Shown here piece by piece: positions 24,390 through 39,412 of a DNA stretch of 64,000 bases. Under the pieces are notes generated by a model. The model was not told the origin of the DNA. It worked only from the letters and a program-made list of their open reading frames with translations, and searched no databases. Origin of the DNA: Tolypeutes matacus. Lineage: Eukaryota > Chordata > Mammalia > Cingulata > Chlamyphoridae. Within the stretch, counting starts at the first letter, position 1, and each line of letters starts with the position of its first letter. The position numbers were made by a program, and so were the translations under genes. The DNA lies in the NCBI GenBank assembly GCA_026826555.1, contig JAKSZT010000116.1, positions 1,928,177 to 1,992,176 of the forward strand. The letters are read 5' to 3'.

Positions 24390-26633
24390 GAACCACTGTA
24401 ATTGTTATGCCCCTTTATTTTCTAAGGTTGTGATTTCTGCTCTAAATTTCAAGTTTGTGTGTGTTCATGTATGATAGATATGCGTCACAAAAATATATAT
24501 TAAGAGAAATAGGGTTGTGAGAGACAAATATGAAGCTTTGGATCTCCTCTGCTTATTGATTTACCGACACTCCCATTTAAAATTAAAATTTTATTTCAAA
24601 ATAATATCCATTTCAGTTCATAATTTTAAAATAAAGACCTTTTCAACAGCTTTAAGAAACCCATTAATTGTTCACTTTGTCCACATGATGTAGTAGGGGA
24701 TTGCATATCAATAAAACTGATAGATAAAGAAAAAACATTGTTCAAGGACAGCCAGAAAAATTTCTATGTATGTCAGTGTCAAAAAATGGATTGAAAGGTA
24801 ACAATTTCTTCTCTATTTTACTGGTTTTCCTTTATTTATTATAATTATTATAAAGCTATTGAAAAGGTTTAATAATGATTGAAGAAATGAATGCACACCA
24901 CTGTAGTATACCAAGGACCAGGGAATGTAAAATTGGGTAAAAAAGATACTGGTTTAATATGTCTCAATAAAACAGATTTGTTTAAAAATCCTGGGGACAT
25001 CAGGAATTGTACACCCTTGTTGAGCATGGATAATAGCTGTGAGACATGTTTCAGAAGTACACTGGCCAATTTTATAAAATGAATCACAATTCAAGTTGCT
25101 GTTGGAGATGGCACCACTGTAAGGTGTTATGCCCATTTATTTTCTAAGGCTGTGATTTCTGCTCTAGACCTCAAGTTTATGTATATTCAAATATTACTGA
25201 TATGCATCACTCAAATATATATTAAGAGAAGGAGGGTTGTGAGAGATAAATATGAAGATTTGGAATTACTTATTTTTCTAAAATGATCTTCCTTTTGTGT
25301 TTCTTCAGTGTTGAAGTCTATAATCATGCATGCATAAAATGTAGGGTGGTACACTCTGCTTGATGCATTAGTTCCTTGACTTTTATGAACCATTCCTCTC
25401 CCCCACAAAATCTTGTAAACTTTTGAGTCACTCTTTGTCACCTTGTGGACCCTAAAAACCCCTTATTCTCTTCTGGGTGTTGGCAAGTTCCTTCAAATGC
25501 CATTGGAGAAATTTGGAGGTGGGGAGCTATTTGTGCTCTGAGATCCTGGGATTTGATTTGTCTATATGTGGATTCTGTTTCTTTGTAAGAATGAGTTTGA
25601 TTTTATTTCCAATATTTCTAAAAAACACAATATATCATAAGAGCAGGTATTAATAAATGGAAACATGCATCACAATTTCCTGAACTCAGGTAACAGCCCA
25701 ATGATGTCCAGAAAATCAAGAATTCTTTCCTTGAAAAAAAATCCAGGGCCTTCTAAAAATTCAGTAAACAATCATGAAATCATGGAAAAAGACTGAAAAA
25801 TATCTCCACAGAATTATCGATTTACCTACACTCCCTTTTTTTAAGATTTTTTTTTATTGTGGGAAAAAAATCAATTTTTAAAAAATTAACATTTTCTTTC
25901 ACTCTAATATACCTTTCATTTCATAATTTTAAAATAAAGACGTTTTCAACAGCTTTAAAAAAGTCGTTCATTGTTCCCTTTGTCCACATGATGTGTAGGG
26001 GATGACATATCAATAAAACAGAATGGGAGGCCATACACTCTGCTTGATGATCAGGTCTTTGAATTTTATGAACCATTACTTTCCCCCATGATATCTTGTA
26101 AACATTTAAGCCACTCTTCGTTACCATGTGGACCCTACAAGTCCCTTTTTCTCTTCTGGGTGTTGCCAATGTCCTTCATAAGCCATAGGTGAAATTTGGA
26201 GCCTGGGAGCTATTTATATTCTAACTTCCTGGGTTTTCATTTGTGTATACGTGGATTGTGTTTCTTTGTAAGAATGAGTTTAATCTTATTTCCAATACTT
26301 TATAAAAAATTGCAATATATCATAAGAGCAGGTATTTATGTATGGATACCTGCATCACAATCTCTCTGCACTCAAGAACATCCCAATTATGTCCAGAAAA
26401 TAAGGAATAGTTTCCTTGAAACAAAATCTGGAACCTTCTAAACATTCAGTAATCGTTCGTGAAATCATGGAAAAAGATCTCTTCAGAATTATCAATTTAC
26501 CTACACTTCCTTTTAAAATGAACTTTTTCTTTCAATCCACTTCAGTTCATAATTTTAAAATAAAGACTTTTTCAACAGCGTTAAAAAAGCCATTCATTGT
26601 TCAGTTTGTCTATATGATGTAGTATGGGTCTTA
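24390..26633 (+). repeat. Rearranged satellite monomers (four deletion junctions)
   Basis: Monomer phase jumps at about 24390 (skipping about 0.93 kb), 24541 (about 0.5 kb), 26020 (about 0.6 kb) and 26629 (about 0.84 kb). The join at 26020 sits at a short shared AATAAAACA/GAATGG context. All pieces stay in the same orientation. This fits deletion by slippage or unequal exchange between monomers. Confidence 0.85.
25840..25880 (+). mobile_element. Sliver of L1 3' end inside a satellite monomer
   Basis: About 40 extra bases with ATTGTGGGAAAAAAATCA interrupt the monomer landmark CTCCCTTTTAAAATTAAC. They resemble the extreme L1 3' end (TATTGTGAGAAATTTGAATT at about 60854). This may be an extremely 5'-truncated L1 insertion; it is short, so confidence is limited. 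Confidence 0.5.
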
Positions 26634-29600
26634 TGTTCCTGAGATATCATTTGTATATGTGGATTATGTTTCTTTGTAAGCATGAGTTTGATTTTATTTC
26701 CAATGCATTCTAAAAAATTACAATATATCATAAGAGCAGGATTTTATATCTGGATACCTGCATCAAAATATCTCTGCACTCAGAACAGCCCAATGATGGA
26801 CAGAAAATCAGGAATGGTTTCCTTAAAACCAAATTTTGAGCCTTCTAAATATTCTCTAAACCATCAAGAAATCATGGAAAAAGTTCTCCTCAGAATTATC
26901 GATTTACCTACACTCCCTTTAAAAATTAACACTTTCTTTCAACCTAGTATACGTTTTATTTCATAATTTTAAAATAAAGAACTCTTTAACAGCTTTAAAA
27001 ACGCCATTCATTGTTCACTTTGTCCACATGATGTAGTATGGGATCACATCACAATAAAACTAAAGGATAAACAAAAAATATTGTTCAAGGACAGCCAGAA
27101 AAATACCGATGTATATAAGTGTCAAGAAATGGCTTGAGACTTGAATAATTTCTTCTTTATACTTCTGGTTTTTTGTTATTTATAATAATTTTTATGGAGC
27201 TATTGAAAAGATTTAATAATGATTGAAGAGATGAATACACACCACTCTGAATATACAAAGGACCAAGGAATGTACACATTGGATATAAATGATATTAGTT
27301 TAATATGTCTCAATAAATCAGATTTGTTTTAAAATTCATGGGGATGTCAGGAATTGTACACCCAAGTTCAGCCATTGTTAATAGTTATTAGTAGTGTTTC
27401 AGAAATGCTCTGGTCAATTTTTAAAAATGAATGACAATTCAAGTTTCTCCTGGAGATGTGTGTATCGGGCTATTGTTAGTTGGTATGCACCTTGTATTTC
27501 TAAGATTGTGATTTCTGCTCTAGACTTCAAGTTTATGTATGTTCATGCATGAATGATATGCATCACTTAACACATATATTAAGAGAAAGAGGGTGGTGAG
27601 AGACAAATATGAAGCCTTGAAATTTCCTAATTATCTAAAGTGGTCTTCCTTTGGTGTTTCTTTATGGTTGTAGGCTAGCATCATTCGTGCATAAAATGCA
27701 GGGCAGTACACTGTGCTTGATAGATTCTGTCCTTGACTTTTATGAACCATTCCCCTCCCCCATGATATCTTTTAAACAATTGAGTCACACTTTGTCACCT
27801 TTGGATGCGACAAGTAGCTTTTCCTCCTATGGGTGTTGGCAAAGTCCTTCAAAAGCCATAGGAGAAATTTGGAGGTGGAGAGCTATTTGAACTCTGAATT
27901 CCTGAGTTTTCATTTATGTATGTGTGTATTCTGTTTCTTTGTAAGTTTGAGTTTGATTTCATTTCCAATACTTTCTAAAAAAGTACAATATGTCCTAAGT
28001 GCAGGTATTTATATATGGATACCTGCTTCACAATCTCTCTACACTCAAGAATAGCCAAATTATGTCCAGAATATCAGGAATGGTTTCCTTGGAACAAAAT
28101 CCAGGCCTTCTAAGCATTCAGTAAACATGAAATCTTGGATAAAGATCTCCTCAGAATTATTGATTTACCTACACTCCCTTTTGTAAATAACACTTTCTTT
28201 CAATCTAATATCCATTTAAGTTCATAATTTTAAAATAAAGGCCTTTTCAATAGATTTAAAAAGCCATTAATTGTTCACTTTGTCCACATGATGTAGTATG
28301 GGATTCCATATCAATGAAACTGATAGATGAAAAAAAAAAAGTTGTTCAAGGACAGCCAGAAAAACACCTACATATGTCAGTGTCAACAAATGGATTGAGA
28401 GGTGAATAATTTTGCCTTGATTCTTCTGGTTTTTCTTTATTAACTGTAATTATTGTAGCACTATAGAAAAGGTTTAATAATTATTGAAGAAATGAAAGCA
28501 CACTACTTTGAATAACCCATGGACCAGGGAATGTACACATTGAATAAAAAATATATAGGTTTAAAAAGTCTCAATAAAACATAATTGTTTTAAAAATCAT
28601 GGGGCTGTTAGGAATTATACAGTTAAGTTGAGCCATGGATAATTGTTATTATTCATGTTTCTGGCAACCTCTGGTTAATTTCCAAAAATGAATCACAATT
28701 TAAATTGCTGCTGCAAATGGTGTGGGACAACTGTAAGGAGTTATGCCCCTCTATTTTCTAATGTGATATCTGCTCTAAAATTCAAGTTTATGTATGTTCA
28801 TGTATGGTTGATATGCATCACTAAAAATATATATTAAGAGAAACAGGGTGTTGAGAGAGAAATATAAAGCTTTGGAATTACCTATTTCTCTAAACTGTTG
28901 TTCCTCTTGTTTTTCATCATTCTTGGTACACTCTGTTTGATGGATTAGTTGCATGACTTTTATGAACCATTCCTGTCCCCCATGATATCTTGTAAACATT
29001 TGAGATGCTCTTTGTCACCTTGTGGACACTACAAGTCCCTATTTCCCTTCCAGGTGTTGGCAATGCCCTTCATGGGCCATAGGAGAAATTTGGAGCCTGG
29101 GAGCTTTTTGTACTCTGAGGTCCTGGGATATCAGTTGTGTATATATGGATTCTGTTTCTTTGTAAGAATGAGTTTGATTTTATTTCCAATACATTCTAAA
29201 AACTTACAATATGTCATAAGAACACTTGTTTATATAAGGATACCTGCATGACAATCCCTCTGCACTTGAGAACAGTGCAATGGTGTTCAGAAAATCAGGA
29301 ATGGTTTCCTTGAAACAAAATCTGAAACCTTCTAAATATTCAGTAAACAATCATGAAATCATGGAAAAAGATCTCCGCAGAATTATCAATTTACATCCAC
29401 TCCCTTTTAAAATTAACATTTTCTTTCAATCTAATATCTGTTTCAGTTCATAATTTTATAATAAAGACCTTTTTTAACAACTTTAAAAAAGCCATTCATT
29501 GTTCACTTTGTCCAAATGATGTAGTATGGGATCACATATCAAAAAAACTGATAGATAAACCAAAAAAGTTTTTCAAGCACAGCCAGAAAATCACCTATGT

Positions 29601-32600
29601 ATGTCAGTGTCAACAAATGGATTGAGAGGAGAATAATGTCTTCTTTATCCTTCTGGGTTTTTTAATTTATTATAATTATTATGTAGCTATTAAAATGGTT
29701 TAATAATGATTGAAGAGATGAGTGCACACCACTGTGCATTCACCAAGGACCTGGAAAAGTACACATTGGATAAAAAAGATATTGGTTTAATATATCTCAA
29801 TAAAACAGATTTGTTTTAAAAACCGTGGGTATCTCAGAAATTGTACACCCAGATGGAGCCATGGATAATAGTTATTAGTCATGTTTCAAAGATGCTTTGA
29901 CCAATTTTTAAAAATAAATCACAATTGAAGTTTCTGCTGGAGATTTGTATATGGGACCATTGTAACTTGTTATGCCCCTTTATATGCTAAGGTCATGATT
30001 CCTCCTCTAGACTTCATGTTTATGTACATTTATATATGATTACTAGGCATCACTAAAAATATATATTAAAATAAAGTGGGTGGTGAGAGACAAATATAAA
30101 GCATTGGAATTACCTATTTCTCTAAAGTGGTTTTCCTTTTGTGTTTCTTCATAGATGGAGGCTATAAACATGAGTGTTTGAATGGAGGGCGGTACCTTCT
30201 TCTTGGTGTATTAGGTCCTTGACTTTTATGAACCAGTCCTCTCCCCCATGATATCTTGTAAAGATTTGAGTCACTCTGTCACCTTGTGGACCCTACAAGT
30301 CACTATTTTTCTTCTGGGTGCTGGCAAATCCTTCATAAGAAATAGGAGAAATTTGGAGGGTGAGAGCTATATGTACTCTGAGTTGCTTGGTTTTCAATTG
30401 TGTATGGGTGGATTCTGTTTCTTTATAAAAATGAGTTTGATTTTATTTCTGTTACTTTCTAAAAAATTACAATATGTCTTAAGATCTGGTATTTATATAT
30501 GGATACCTGAATCACAATCTCACTGCTCTTGAAAAAAGCTGAATGATGCCCAGAAAATAAGGAATGGTTTTGTTGAAACAAAATCCAGAGCCTTCTAAAC
30601 ATCCAGTAAACAAGTGTGAAATCTTGGAAAAAGATCTACTCTGAAGTATCAATTTACCTACACTCCCTTCTTAAATTAACATTTTCCTTCAATCTAATAT
30701 ACGTTTCAATTCGTTATTTTAAAATAAAGACCTTTAAACAGCTTTTTAAAAGTCATTCATTGTTCACTTTGTCCACAAGATGTAGTAATGAATCACATGT
30801 CAATAAAACTGATAGATAAACAAAAAAAAAAATTGCACTAGGACAGCCAGAGAAACACCAATGTATGTCAATATGAGCAAATGTATTGAGCAGTGAATCA
30901 TTTCTTCTTTATTCTTCTGGTTTTTCTTTATTTATTATAATTATTCTGGAGCTACTGAAAAGATTTAATAAAGATTGAAGAGATGAATGCACCCCACTGT
31001 GAATATACCAAGGACCAAGGAATGTACACATTGGATAAAAAAAGATATTGGTTTAATATGTCTCAATAAAACAGATTTGTTTTAAAAATCATTGGGATGC
31101 CTGGAATTGTACACCCAAGTGGAGCCATGGATAATAGCTATTAGTCGTGTTTCAAAGGTGCTCTGGACAGTTTTAAAAAATGAATCACAATTCAGTTTTT
31201 GCTGGAGATGGGACCACTGTTAGGTGTTATGTCCCTTTATTTTCTAAGGTCCTAATTTCTGTTCTAGACTTCAAGATTATATATGTTCATGTAAGACTGA
31301 TATGCATCACTAAAAATATATATTAAGAGAAAGGGTGGTGAGACACAAATATGAATCTTTGGAAATGCCTATTTCTCTAAAGTGGTCTTCCTTTTGTGTT
31401 TCTTCATTGTTGGAGAGTATAATTATGTGTGCATAGAATGGAGGCAGTATCCTCTGATTGATGGATGAAGTCCTTGGTTTTTATGAACCTTTCCTCTCCT
31501 CCATGATATCTGTTACCATTTGGGTAACTCTTTGTTTCCTTGTGGACCCTACAAGCCCATTTACTTTTCTGGGTGTTTCCAAGGAACTTCATAAGCCCTA
31601 GTAGTAATTTGGAGGCTGGGAGCTATTTGTACTGTGGGTTTTCATTTGTGTATAAATGGATTCTGTTTCTTATTAAGATTTAGTTTGATTTCTTTTCCAA
31701 TACTTTCTAAAAGATTACAATATGTAATAAGAGCAGGTATTTATATATGGATACCTGCATCACAATGTATCTGCACTCAAGAAGAGCCCTATGATGTCCA
31801 GAAAATTGGAATGGTTTCCTTGAAGCAAAATCCAGAGCCTTCTAAACATTCAGTCAACTATCATGAAATCATTGAATCAGATCTCCTCAGAGTTATCAAT
31901 TTAACTACACTCCCTTTTAAAATTAACATTTAATTTCAATCTAATTTCTATTTCAGTTCACAATTTTAAAATAAAGAACTGTTCAACAGCTTTAAAAGAG
32001 CCATTCATTGCTCACTTTGTCCACATGATGTAGTATGGTATCACCTATCAAGAAAACTGACAGAGAAACAAAAAACTTGTTCAAGGACAGCCAGAAAAAC
32101 AACTATGTATGCCAGTATCAACAAATGGATTGAGAGGTGAATAATTTTTTCTTTATTGTTCTGGTTTTTCTTTATTTATTATAATTATTATAAAGCGATT
32201 GAAAAGTGTTTATAATGATTGAAGAGATGAATGCACTCCACTGTGAATAGACAAATGACCAGGGAATGTACACATTGGATAAAAAGATTTTGGCTTAATA
32301 TTTTTAAATAAAACAGATTTTTAAAAAAATTGTGGGGATGTAAGGAATTGTACACCCAAGTTGAGCAATGGGTAATTGTTATATTTTGTGTTTCAGAAAT
32401 GCTCTGACCAATTTTAAAAAATGAACTGCAATTCATGTTTCTCCTGGAGATGTGTGTGTGGGTCCACTCTAAGATGTTATGCCCCTTTATTTTGTAAGGC
32501 TGTGATTTCTCTCTAGGTTTCACGATTATGTATGTTAATTTATGATTGATATGCATCAATAAAATATATATTTTAAGAGAAAGAGGGTGGTGGGAGACAA

Positions 32601-35600
32601 ATATGAAGCTTTGGAATTACCTATTTCTCTAAAGTGGTCTTCCTTTTGTTTTCTTCATTGTTTTGGAGGCAATAATCACGTGTCCATAGAAAAGAAAGTG
32701 GTACACTCTAATTGACAGACTTTGCCTAGGCTTTTATGAATGACTCTTTTACCTCATGATATCTTGAAAACATTTGCATCACTCTTTGTCACCTTGTGGA
32801 CCCTATAAATCCCTTTTTCTCTTCTGGGTAATGGCAAGGTCCTTCATATGCAACAGGAGAAATGTGATGGTGGGAAGTTGTTTTTTCCTGATTTCCTGGG
32901 TTTTCATTTGTGTATATGTGGATTCTGTTTCTTTGTAAAATGAATTTCATTTTATTTCTAATACATTCTAAAATGTTACAATATGTCATAAGAATGGATA
33001 TTTATGTATGGATACTTGCATCATGATCTCTCTGCACATGAGAAGATCCCAATATTGTCCAGAAAATCAGGAATGCTCTCCTTGAAATAAAATCCAGATC
33101 CTTCCAAATATTTAGAAACAATCGGGAAATCATGTTAAAAGATCTACTCTGAATTATTGATTTACGTAACCTCCCTTTTAAAATTAATATTTTTTTCAAT
33201 CTAATATCTGTTCAGTTAATAATTTTAAAATAAAGCCCTTTTCAAATGCTTTAAAAAATCCATTCATTGTTCATTTTGCCCACATAATGTACTATGGCAT
33301 CACATATCAATAAAACTGATAGATAAACAAAAATTTTGTTCAAGGTCAGCCAGAAAAACACAAATGTATGTCAGTTTCAACAAATGGATGGAGAGGTGAA
33401 TATTTTTCTTTTTTTTTCTTTTTAGTATTTCTTTACTATAATTATTATAGAGCTATTGAAATGTTTTAATAATAATTCAAGAGATGAATGCACACCACGT
33501 GAATATACCAAGGATCAGGGAATGGACACATTGGATAAAAATGATATTGTTTTAATATGTTTCAATAAAACAGATGTGATATTAAAATCATGTGCATGTC
33601 AGAAATTGTACACCCAAGTGGAGTCATGGATAACAGTTCTTAGTCATGTTTCAGAAATGCTCAGACTAATTTTTATAAATGAATCACAATTCATGATTCT
33701 GCTGGATATGGGACCACTGTAAGGGGTTATGTCCCTTAATTTTCTAAGGTTAAGATTTCTGCTCTTGACTTCAAGTTTATGTATGTTCATGTATGACTGA
33801 TATGCATCAGTAAAAATATATATTAATAGAAAGAGTGTGGTGAGAACAAATATGAAGCTTTGGAATCACCTATTTCTCTAAAGACATCTTCCTTTTGTGT
33901 TTCTTCATTGTTGGAGTCTATAAAATGCATGTATAAAATGGGGGGGGGCAGTAATTCTGCTTGATGGATTAGGTCCCTGACATTGATGAACCATTCCTCT
34001 TCCCCATGATATCTTGGAAACCTTTGAGTCACTGTTTGGCACCTTGTGGGCCCTACAAGTCCCTTTTCCTCTTCTGCCTATTGGCAAGGTACTTCAAGAG
34101 CCATAGTAGAAATTTGGACGCTGGGAGCTATTTGATCCTGGAATTCCTGGGTTTTGACTTGTGTATATGTGGGTTCTGTTTCTTTGTAAGAATAAGTTTG
34201 ATTTTATTTCCAATATATTCTAAAAAATTACAATATGTCATAAGACTAGTTATTTATATATGGATACCTGCATCACAATCTCTCCACACTTGAGAACAGC
34301 CTAATGATGTCCAGAACATCAAGAATGGTTTCCTTGAAACAAAACCCTGAGCCTGTTCAAAACTCAGTTAACAATAGTGAAATCTTTGAAAAAGATAACC
34401 TCAGAATTATCAATTTACCTACACTCCCCTTTTAAATTGATATTTTCTTTCAATCTAATATCCATTTCAGTTCATTATTTTAATATAAAGACTTTTTCAA
34501 CAGCTTTAAAAAAGCCACTCATAATTAACTTTGTACACATTATGTAGTATGGGATCACATATCAATAAAATTGATAGGTAAACTAAAAAAGTTGATCCAG
34601 GACAGCCAGAGAAACACCTATGTACGTGAGTGTCAACAAATGGATTGAGAGATCAATAATATTTCTTTTTTCCTCTGTTTTTTCTTTATTTATTGTAATT
34701 ATTATAGCACTATTGAAAATGTTTAATAATGGTTGAAGATGCGAATGCACACCACTGTGAATATACCAAGGACCAGGGAATGTGCACATTGGATAGAAAA
34801 GATATTGGTATAATATATTTCAATAAAACAGATTTGTTTTTAAAATCGTGGGTATCTGGTACTGTAGAACCAAGTAGAGCCATGGATAAGTGTTATTAGT
34901 CATGTTACAGAAATGCTTTGTCCAATTATTGAAAATGAATCACAATTCAAGTTTCTGCTGAAGATGGGGCCATTGTAAGGTGTTATGCCCATTTATTTTC
35001 TAAGGCTGTGATTTCTGTCCTAGACTTTAAGATTATGTATGTTCATATAAGATTTATATGCATCACTAAATATACTTATTAAGGGAAAGAGGGTTGTGAT
35101 AGACAAATATGAAGCTTTAGAATTCCCTATTTCTCTAAAGTAGTGTTCCTTTTGTGTTTCTTCATTGTTGAAGGCTATAATCACGTGTGCATAGAATGTC
35201 GGGGGGCAATCCCTGCTTGATGGATTAGGTCCTTGAATTTTATGAGCCATTCCTCTCCCCCATGATATCTTGCAAACATTTGAATAACTCTTTCTCACCT
35301 TGTGGACACTACAAGCCCCCTTTCCCTCTCTCTGTGTTGGCAAGGTCCTTCATAATCCATAGGAGAAATTTGAAGGCTGGGAGGAATTTGTACTCTGAGT
35401 TCCTGGGTTTGCATTGGTGTATATGTGGAGTCTGTGATTTGTAAACATGAGATTGATTTTATTTCCAATACTTTCTAAAAAGTTACAATATGTATAAGAA
35501 CATGTATTTATATATGGATTTCTGTATCACAATCTGTGAGCCCTGGAGAACAGCCCAGTGATGTCTAGAAAATCAGGAATGGTTTCCTTTAAACAAAATC

Positions 35601-38558
35601 CAGAGCCTTCTAAACACTTAGTAAACAATCGTGAAATCATAGAATAAGATCTCTTCTGAATTTTTGATTTACCTACTTTGCCTTTTAAAATTAAGATTTT
35701 TTCCCAATCTAATATCTGTTTCACTTCATAATATTAAAATAAAAACTTTTAAACTGCTTTTAAAAAGCCATTCATTGTTCACTTTGTCCACATGATGTAG
35801 TATGGGATCACGTGTCAATAAAACTGATAGATAAAAAAAGTTGTTCCTGGGCAGCGAGAAAAACACCTATATATGTCAGTGTCAACAAAAAATTGAGAGT
35901 TGAACAATTTCTACATTATTCTTCTGGCTTTTATTTATTATAATTATAATAGAGCTATTAAAGGGTGTAATAATGATTGAAGAGAAGAATGCACCCCACT
36001 GTGAATATGCCATAGACCAGGTAATGTACAGTTTGGGTAAAAAAGATATTGGTCCAAAATGTCCCAATAAAACAGATTTGTTTTTAACAATCGTGGGGAT
36101 GTCAGGAATTGTACACACAAGTGGAGCCATGGATAATAGTTTTTAGTCATGATTCTGAAATTCTCTGGCCAATTTTTAAAAATGAATCACAATTCAAGTT
36201 TCTGCTGGAGATGAGACCACTGTAAGTTATTATAACCCTTTATTTTCTAAGGATGTGATTTCTGATCTAGACTTTAAGTTTATGTATGTTCATGTATAAC
36301 TGGTATTCATCAATAAAAATATATATTAATAGAAAGAAGGGGGTGAGAGAAAAATAAGAAGCTTTGGAATTACTTATTTCTCTAAAATGGTCTTCCTTTG
36401 ATGTTTCTTCATTGTTGGAGGCTGTAAATACTCATGGATAGAATGGAGGGTTGTACACTCTGCTTGATGGATTAGGTCCTTAACTTTTATGAGCCATTCT
36501 TCTCTCCATGATATCTTGGAAATATGTGAGTCATTCTTTGTCATTTTGGGGGCCGTTTCAAGTCCCCATTTCTCTTCTGTGTGTTTGCAAGTTCCTTAAT
36601 AAGCCATAGGAGAAATTAGGAAGCTGGGACGCATATGTACTCTGAGTTCCCAGGATTTAATTTGTCTATATGTGGATTCTGTTTCTTTGTAAGAATGAGT
36701 TTGATTTTATTTCCAATATTTTCTGAAAAATTACAATATATCATAAGAGCAGTTATTTATATATGGATACCTGCATCAAATATCCCTACACTCATGAACA
36801 GCCCAATTATGTCCAGGAAATCAGGAATGGTTTTTTTGAAATAAATTACAGGGCCTTCTAAACATTCAATAAACAATCGTGAAATCATGGAAAAAGATCT
36901 CCTCAGAATGATCGATTTACCTATTTTCCTTTTAAAATTAACATATTCTTTGAATCTTATATCCTTTTTAGTTCATAATTTTAAAATAAAGCCTTTTTCA
37001 CAGTTTTAAAAAACCATTCAGTTTTCACTTTGTCCACATGATATAGTATGGGATCACATATCAATAAAACTGATACATAAACAAAAAAATGTGTCAAAGG
37101 ACAGCCAGAAAAACACCTATGTATGTCAGTGTCAACAAGTGGACTGCGGGGTGAATAATTTCTACTTTATCCTTCTGGTTTTCCTTTATTTATTATAATT
37201 ATTATAGAGCTATTGAAAAGGAGTAATAGTGATTGAAGAGATGAATGCACACCAATGTGAATATACCAAGGACTAGAGAATGTACACATTGGATAACAAA
37301 GATATTGGTTTAATATGTCTCAATTAAACAGACTTGTTTTAAAAATCATGGGGATGTTGGGCATTGTGTAGCCAAGTTGAGTTATGGATAATAGTTATTA
37401 TTCATGTTACAGAAATGCTCTGGGCAATTTTTAAAAATGAATCACAATTCAAATTTCTGCTGGGTATGGGAACATTGTAAGGTGTTATGACCCTTTATTT
37501 TCTAAGGCTGTGATTTCTGCTCTAGAATTAAAGATTATGTATGTTCATATATGATTGATATGCATTGCTAAAAATATGTATTAAGAGAAAGAGTGGGTTA
37601 AAGACAAATATGAAGCTTTGGAATCACCTATATCTCTAATTTGGACTTCCTTTTGTGTTTCTTCATTGTTGGAGGCTATAATCATGTGTGCATAGAATGG
37701 AGGGCAGTACACTCTGCCTGATGGACTATGCCATTGACTTTTATGAACCATTCCTCTCTCCCATGATATCTTGTAATTATTGAGTCACTCTTTGTCACCT
37801 TGTGGACACTACAAGTCACTTTTTCTCTTCTGGTAATTTGCAAGGTATTTCAAAAGCCATAGTAGAAATTTGGAGGCTGGGAGATATTTGTACCTGGATA
37901 TCCTGGGTTTTGATTTTTGTATATGTTGATTCTGTTTCTTTGTCAGAATGAGTTTGATTTTATTTGCAATAGTTTCTAAAAAATCACAATATGTCATAAG
38001 AGTAGGTATTTATATATGGTACCTTTATCACTATCTCTGTGCCCTCAAGGACTTCCCAGTAATGTCTGGAAAATCAGGAATGGTTTCCTTGAAACAAAAT
38101 CCAGAGCCTTCTAAACATTCAGTAAACAATCATTAAATTATGGAAAATGATCTCTTAATTATTGATTTGCCTACACTCCCTTTTAAAATTAACATTTTTT
38201 TTCAAACTAATATCTGTTTGTTCCTAATAGTAAAATAACATCTTTTCAACAGCTTTAAAAAAGCCATCCATTGTTCACTTTGTCCACATGATGCATCATG
38301 GTATCACATATCAATAACACTGATAGATAAACCAAAAATTTGTTCAAGGACAACCAGAAAAACACTTATGTATGAGAGTGTAAACAAATGGATTGAGAGG
38401 TGTATAATTTTTCTTTATTCTTTTGGTTTTAATTTTTTTATTATCATTATTATAGAGCTTTTGAAAAGGTTTAATAATGATTGAAGAGATGAACACACAC
38501 CACTGTGAGTATACCATGGACCAGGGAATGTACACATAGGATTAAAAAGGTGTTGGTT

Positions 38559-38697
38559 TTACAGGGTCTTTTACAGGACTTGGGGATTGACCTGAGTGAC
38601 ATTGTGGTGATGTATATAGACCATTTTACATCAGCATATACCATGCAGAATTGTGTGGGAGAGCGTGTGGCCTATGATATGAACTGTGGTCTATGCT
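38559..38697 (+). mobile_element. 5'-truncated L1 3' UTR fragment, left part
   Basis: Matches the L1 3' UTR at about 21360-21500 and 60480-60620. It starts inside the 3' UTR and is split by the provirus; the rest is at 46920-47096. Satellite TTGGTTT flanks both ends (38552-38558 and 47097-47103), a likely 7 bp target duplication. Confidence 0.88.
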
Positions 38698-39193
38698 TGT
38701 GGGAAGCTGCCCCTGACACCAGTATTATTATGGCCATCTTGTGTGCTAACACCATTCTGTGCTAAAATTCTATGTCTCTATACTTACTGAGATAACAAAA
38801 GTAGGACATCTTTTGTTAGTTCCTCTGCATGGTGTGTGGGAACACTGTCAGTTCCTGTATCTACAGATTAGGGATTTATACAATAACTCCTGGTTGGTGG
38901 GTTCATCTCGCTCTGTTTCCTCCCGTTTGCACCTGCAGTGTGCAGGGTCCTTGGGAACATTTGCTGATGTTTCTTTTCTAGCAGGCATGCTTTTTGGATA
39001 CTTGGCCCTTTGTGCTCTGACTTTCAGCATCCAATCAGGAAGCTTCCTCAAATATTATGTATACCCACAACTTATTCCCAATAAAAGAGACTTGATCAGA
39101 ATCCTGTCTTGTCTCCATTCTTCGTGTCTCTTGTCCATTTTATTTCCTCTCCCTCTCTCAGGTTTCGGTTCGACTGACCCGTGGGTTGGGTCA
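38698..39193 (+). repeat. 5' LTR (496 bp)
   Basis: Begins TGTGGGAAGCTGCC and ends GGGTTGGGTCA, a TG...CA pair. A polyadenylation signal AATAAA is at 39080-39085. Same length as the 3' LTR. The differences between the two are mostly transitions. I could not place a TATA box with confidence. Confidence 0.93.
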
Positions 39194-39195
39194 AA

Positions 39196-39213
39196 TGGCA
39201 CCTGAACAGGTAC
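39196..39213 (+). promoter_or_regulatory. Primer binding site, lysine-tRNA-like
   Basis: TGGCACCTGAACAGGTAC lies two bases after the 5' LTR. It resembles the site complementary to tRNA-Lys3, with a few transitions. This supports a betaretroviral or other lysine-primed lineage. Confidence 0.75.
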
Positions 39214-39275
39214 CTGAGCATGAGGGATCCAGTGAGGAATGCCGATCAAGGAGCCAGCTAGAATCTAAGAAGTTT

Positions 39276-39412
39276 GAGGGCACTGCAAAGGAACCTGCCT
39301 CACAGCAAGGACCTCCAGAACCTGAGGACACTGCGAAGGAACCTGCCTTGCAGCAAGGACCTCCAGAACCTGAGGACGCTGTGAGGGAACCTGCCTCGCA
39401 GCAAGGACCTCT
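39276..39412 (+). repeat. 48 bp tandem repeat in the proviral leader
   Basis: Nearly three copies; each contains CAGCAAGGACCTCCAGAACC or a close variant. They lie in the untranslated leader where packaging signals usually lie. Confidence 0.93.

Larger units (their letters stand above)
23853..38558 (+). repeat. 1.25 kb macrosatellite array, block 2
   Basis: Same monomer and orientation as block 1. Regular monomers start at 26634, 27896, 29117, 30380, about 31634, 32890, 34141, 35397, 36644 and 37896 (spacing 1221-1263). The proximal part, 23853-26633, is scrambled by deletions. A 42-base deletion lies near 28924. The last monomer stops at 38558 and its remainder continues at 47097, giving 1250 bases in total, so the intervening DNA is a clean insertion. 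Confidence 0.95.
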
